Shown: piece after piece, positions 35,671-38,447 of the stretch
Position numbering within the stretch: the stretch's first letter is position 1
Layout: every line of letters begins with the position of its first letter
From: Seminavis robusta
Taxonomy: Eukaryota; Bacillariophyta; Bacillariophyceae; Naviculales; Naviculaceae
Reading direction: 5' to 3'
DNA: 38,447 bases
Assembly: GCA_903772945.1 (NCBI GenBank)
Contig: CAICTM010001059.1
Coordinates: 1-38,447, forward strand
The notes under the pieces: generated by a model
What the model was told of the DNA's origin: nothing
The model's input: only the letters and a program-made list of their open reading frames with translations
Databases searched by the model: none
Made by a program: the position numbers and the translations under genes

Positions 35671-38447
35671 ACTGGTACCCAGCAAGCTCCAATTAATTAT
35701 ACGGTAGTTTGCGTACGGTATCATACCGGTACCGATATTACACCAGACATTGCATGCAACTGTTCCTACGGTAAGCCAGCGTTGAAGCTGATACATGCAA
35801 ACTGACGAGATGTCGCTCAATCAAGGGATAGTGTTTGGTATGGCCTGCAAGGTGCACTAAGTCAAACACGTTGCAGCGGATCGAGGAGGGTGTTTTAACG
35901 CTAGATCTATGCTACAACAAAAGTGAACCAATGTAATAAGAGTACTCGGGTAGTCTAATTATCTCATGATTAATACTTCCTTTTTCTTAACATCTTTTCT
36001 GTCCGAGGCACCGCTGGATTGCTCTGTGGGGAGCCTTGGGAGCACTGATGTGAGAAGATGTGATTTAAATCATCGCGGTCGTGGCAGCCTTCCGCCCAGT
36101 AGCGCGAAAAGAACCCCAGAGCCACTAAGGGCAGTCAGCCTTCAACTGAGTGATCGTAGATGGTCTGCCTCACGAGTTTGCGGGATACACACCGATGGTG
36201 TCTCCCTCCTTGGCAACATAGATCGTGGAAAACACGGTAACACAGTTGCACCCGCGAAGATTGGGATTGATGGGTCCAGACGATGGCGACAAGTAGCATA
36301 GTTTTGACTCAACGTCATTTTTCGTCAGGTTTCTTGTGGAAACTGTTTCGCAGCATCGCACCTCAGCTGTCCCACGAATGTTTTTTCAATCGATTGGAAG
36401 CAAGTTGGAACTTCTTTGAAGTAGCCAGTTGGCAACAAGTAAGTTGGAACTTCTTTGAAGCAGCCAGTTGCACCGCAAGACAGTGGTCAGCACCTCCTTG
36501 AATAAGAAGGCAGACCACGCAGCCACAATATTTATTGCTGGACAGGTATGGAACTGACTTTCATTAGCTCACGGCGTACCCGTACCGGTACTGGTCATAG
36601 GCCAACGCTGCGTATGGTACCCCTGGTACAAAGCAGTGCAAGAAGTTAATATTCTTCTGCTTGGCTGCGGTAGCTGATCCGCTGTCGTCATTTTTCAATT
36701 TTCAAGCCAGCCGGAGCAGTCATGTTGATGTTTATTAGCTCTCGGCACTCGCACCAAAAGAGGTTGGGTCGGGGAAGCTCTTGCCCATTTGGGTCCAGCC
36801 CTGCTGCCAATTACTGCACTGTGAAGCTAGTACGGCTACCGGTAGTCTACCTTTTAGTTGGAGGTTTCAGACAGCCTGCGATATTGCAACCCCGAGACAC
36901 CCTACTAGTACCATACCTGTACGGGAAGATACATGTACTTCGCCTTCCCGGCGATGTCCTGGCGTCTTGGCTGGCGGGACTCAGATACCGGTACAGTACA
37001 GTAGTCGCGGTATGATTTAAAGAGCATGCGCCTGTCATTTGAGATAATCCCTAAAGACGCTTGAAAAGGCTTGCGACATCTGGTTGTTCGATGGCCAGGT
37101 TGAAAATGTCCCTTTGACATATTGACAGTTGCCAAAGGTTGACCTGCTTCCGTGAGCGAGCGGAGTGTAAACTTTTCCTGGCAGCATCGTACAAAGTTTT
37201 TAATAATTGTTTCATTGTTTTCAGATCCCCGGAACTATGCATAGGTGGAGCTAGTTCTACGATGTAGAATGTAGAGCTCTACGAGTAGCTATTACGAGTA
37301 GCTATAGCATTGCCGGTACTAGTACCTAATTTATTTCTCCGGTGCACACGCTCATGGCCATGGCCTCATGGCCTCCGAAATGCCGATTGTCCTTGAGGCT
37401 TGGGACTTTGGCCGAATAGCTGGCCGAATATAACTCCGCCGCAAGAATGAGCTGGAGCGTTGCTACCGTGGTTCCTTGTTGTTGGAGACAAGCAAATCTA
37501 ATTTACTGCTGTCTTGGATCCTCAGGTTTTTGTTCTGATGTCTCCACCCATGGGTTGGGTGCTCAGCCGGCTTGTGGGGTCACATCATGTGAAGGGATCG
37601 AATGATTCCATTCAATCCAATACTACGAACATGATACTCTGGTTCGAAGCTTGATGAGGCTTCAAGTGTTGTACCATACCACGAATGTATCCATGGCCCC
37701 CAGCACAAGCAGTGCGGAGAAGCAAGCCTTTGGGATGCATTGTACCAGCTCAAAGTCTGTCACATAAAAAATGATCAAGAGCAGAACACCCCCATATTCT
37801 GGAGCTGGGCCGCCTGCCTGGATAGCGCACATGGTTAAATATGTCTTGTAGAGTCCTCCGACATGGCTTTGGTCAAAGTGAATTTCAATGTATGCATGTT
37901 AGTTAACGCTAAGTTTTCGGGAGAAGGCAAAACTTTACAGGTCGTTGTGATTCCTCTATACCCAAAGTTCCCAATATACGACTTTTTTCTTTTCCATCGC
38001 AACAACAACGTATTCCGACGCCAAAAGTGGAAGATAGCGGCGGGTTATCAGTGCAAAATGGGAACAAAATACCTCGACAAAGATCACAGGGCTGCGCGCG
38101 AAGTTTCAAAATCTGTATGGATCGAGGGAAGAAGCCCTATTTCGAGGGCTCAACCGGGGAAGGATCATCATGGGGGGGGGCAGCTCCTCTCCAGAGGACA
38201 ACACCAAAAGCTATTGGGCGGCGGTATCACTGTTTGTAATGGTGACGCACGTTTCAAATGCCAAATAATTTTGGTTGCTAGCTGAAGACTCCGTTACCAA
38301 AAGTCTGTAGTTATTGGTGGGACGCACCAAAGACCAAACATCAGCTTCGTATGAAAACATCAGCAGCACGTGCGATCTCCAAACTATGGTCCAGGACGGA
38401 GCTCGAGCATGCTGCTGCATGGCTTCTGGGGATCCTATACGCTGCCG
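35671..38447. other. right end of the window, no gene supported
   Basis: About 2.8 kb. It holds a 39 bp tandem repeat at 36402-36470, many GTAC/CCGG palindromic words (35700-35740, 36577-36590, 36834-36845, 36985-37000, 37312-37325) and short frames. A 140-codon frame at 37863-38285 competes with others on both strands and has no recognisable domain. Confidence 0.4.
36402..36470. repeat. 39-bp tandem repeat, about 1.8 copies
   Basis: AAGTTGGAACTTCTTTGAAG starts at 36402 and again at 36441, followed in both copies by a near-identical GCCAGTTG segment. Confidence 0.88.

Noticed and set aside
37863..38285. 140-codon plus-strand frame near the window end
   Set aside because: Competing frames on both strands and no recognisable motif; kept as intergenic.
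1..38447. rRNA, tRNA, transposase or reverse-transcriptase genes
   Set aside because: Looked for and not seen by eye; a covariance or profile search would be needed to exclude short or decayed copies.

Overview
This window looks like nuclear DNA of a photosynthetic stramenopile, most likely a pennate diatom. The support is a plastid-type lycopene beta-cyclase whose leader has a signal peptide followed by a phenylalanine at the predicted cleavage site, short GT-AG introns (62-132 bp), a calcium-dependent protein kinase, a kinesin-light-chain-like TPR protein, and Gly/Pro/acidic low-complexity secreted proteins. Intergenic DNA is full of self-complementary tetranucleotide repeats (CTAG, GTAC, CCGG). 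The species assignment is inference; no rRNA, tRNA or organellar gene was recognised.

Layout. 1-2.2 kb: a two-exon multi-pass membrane protein on the minus strand, with a possible small exon near 0.6 kb. 3.0-4.0 kb: a secreted zinc metalloprotease of metzincin type. 5.0-6.4 kb (minus): a secreted or ER thioredoxin-fold, PDI-like protein that has lost its CXXC. 7.3-9.1 kb: lycopene beta-cyclase. 9.8-18.8 kb: four secreted-protein genes on the plus strand. Three of them carry four copies of one 8-cysteine domain that I cannot match to a named family. 22.3-23.2 kb: a broken gene on the minus strand. 23.7-24.7 kb (minus): a two-exon, probably GPI-anchored acidic protein. 25.8-29.8 kb (minus): a CDPK-like kinase with four EF hands and an unusually long tail of about 780 residues. 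32.1-34.1 kb (minus): a TPR protein. 34.2-38.4 kb: mostly intergenic DNA with weak gene fragments.

The most interesting part is the 9.8-24.7 kb interval. It holds five secreted proteins. All have a signal peptide and, within about 60 residues of the start, a short Arg-x-Leu segment (R-x-L-Q in four of the five). Beyond that they combine glycine-rich, Pro/Thr-rich, Met-rich or acidic N-glycosylation-rich stretches with the 8-cysteine domain. The arrangement resembles secreted cell-wall, silica-associated or extracellular-matrix proteins of diatoms, in which RXL sites are known processing signals. The largest member also contains three near-identical 522-534 bp repeats encoding 11-residue (hendecad) repeats like those of lipid-surface-binding amphipathic helices. 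I infer a locally duplicated extracellular-matrix gene cluster; its function is unproven.

Several reading frames, including two confident genes, end inside (CTAG)n microsatellites, which contain TAG in all six frames.
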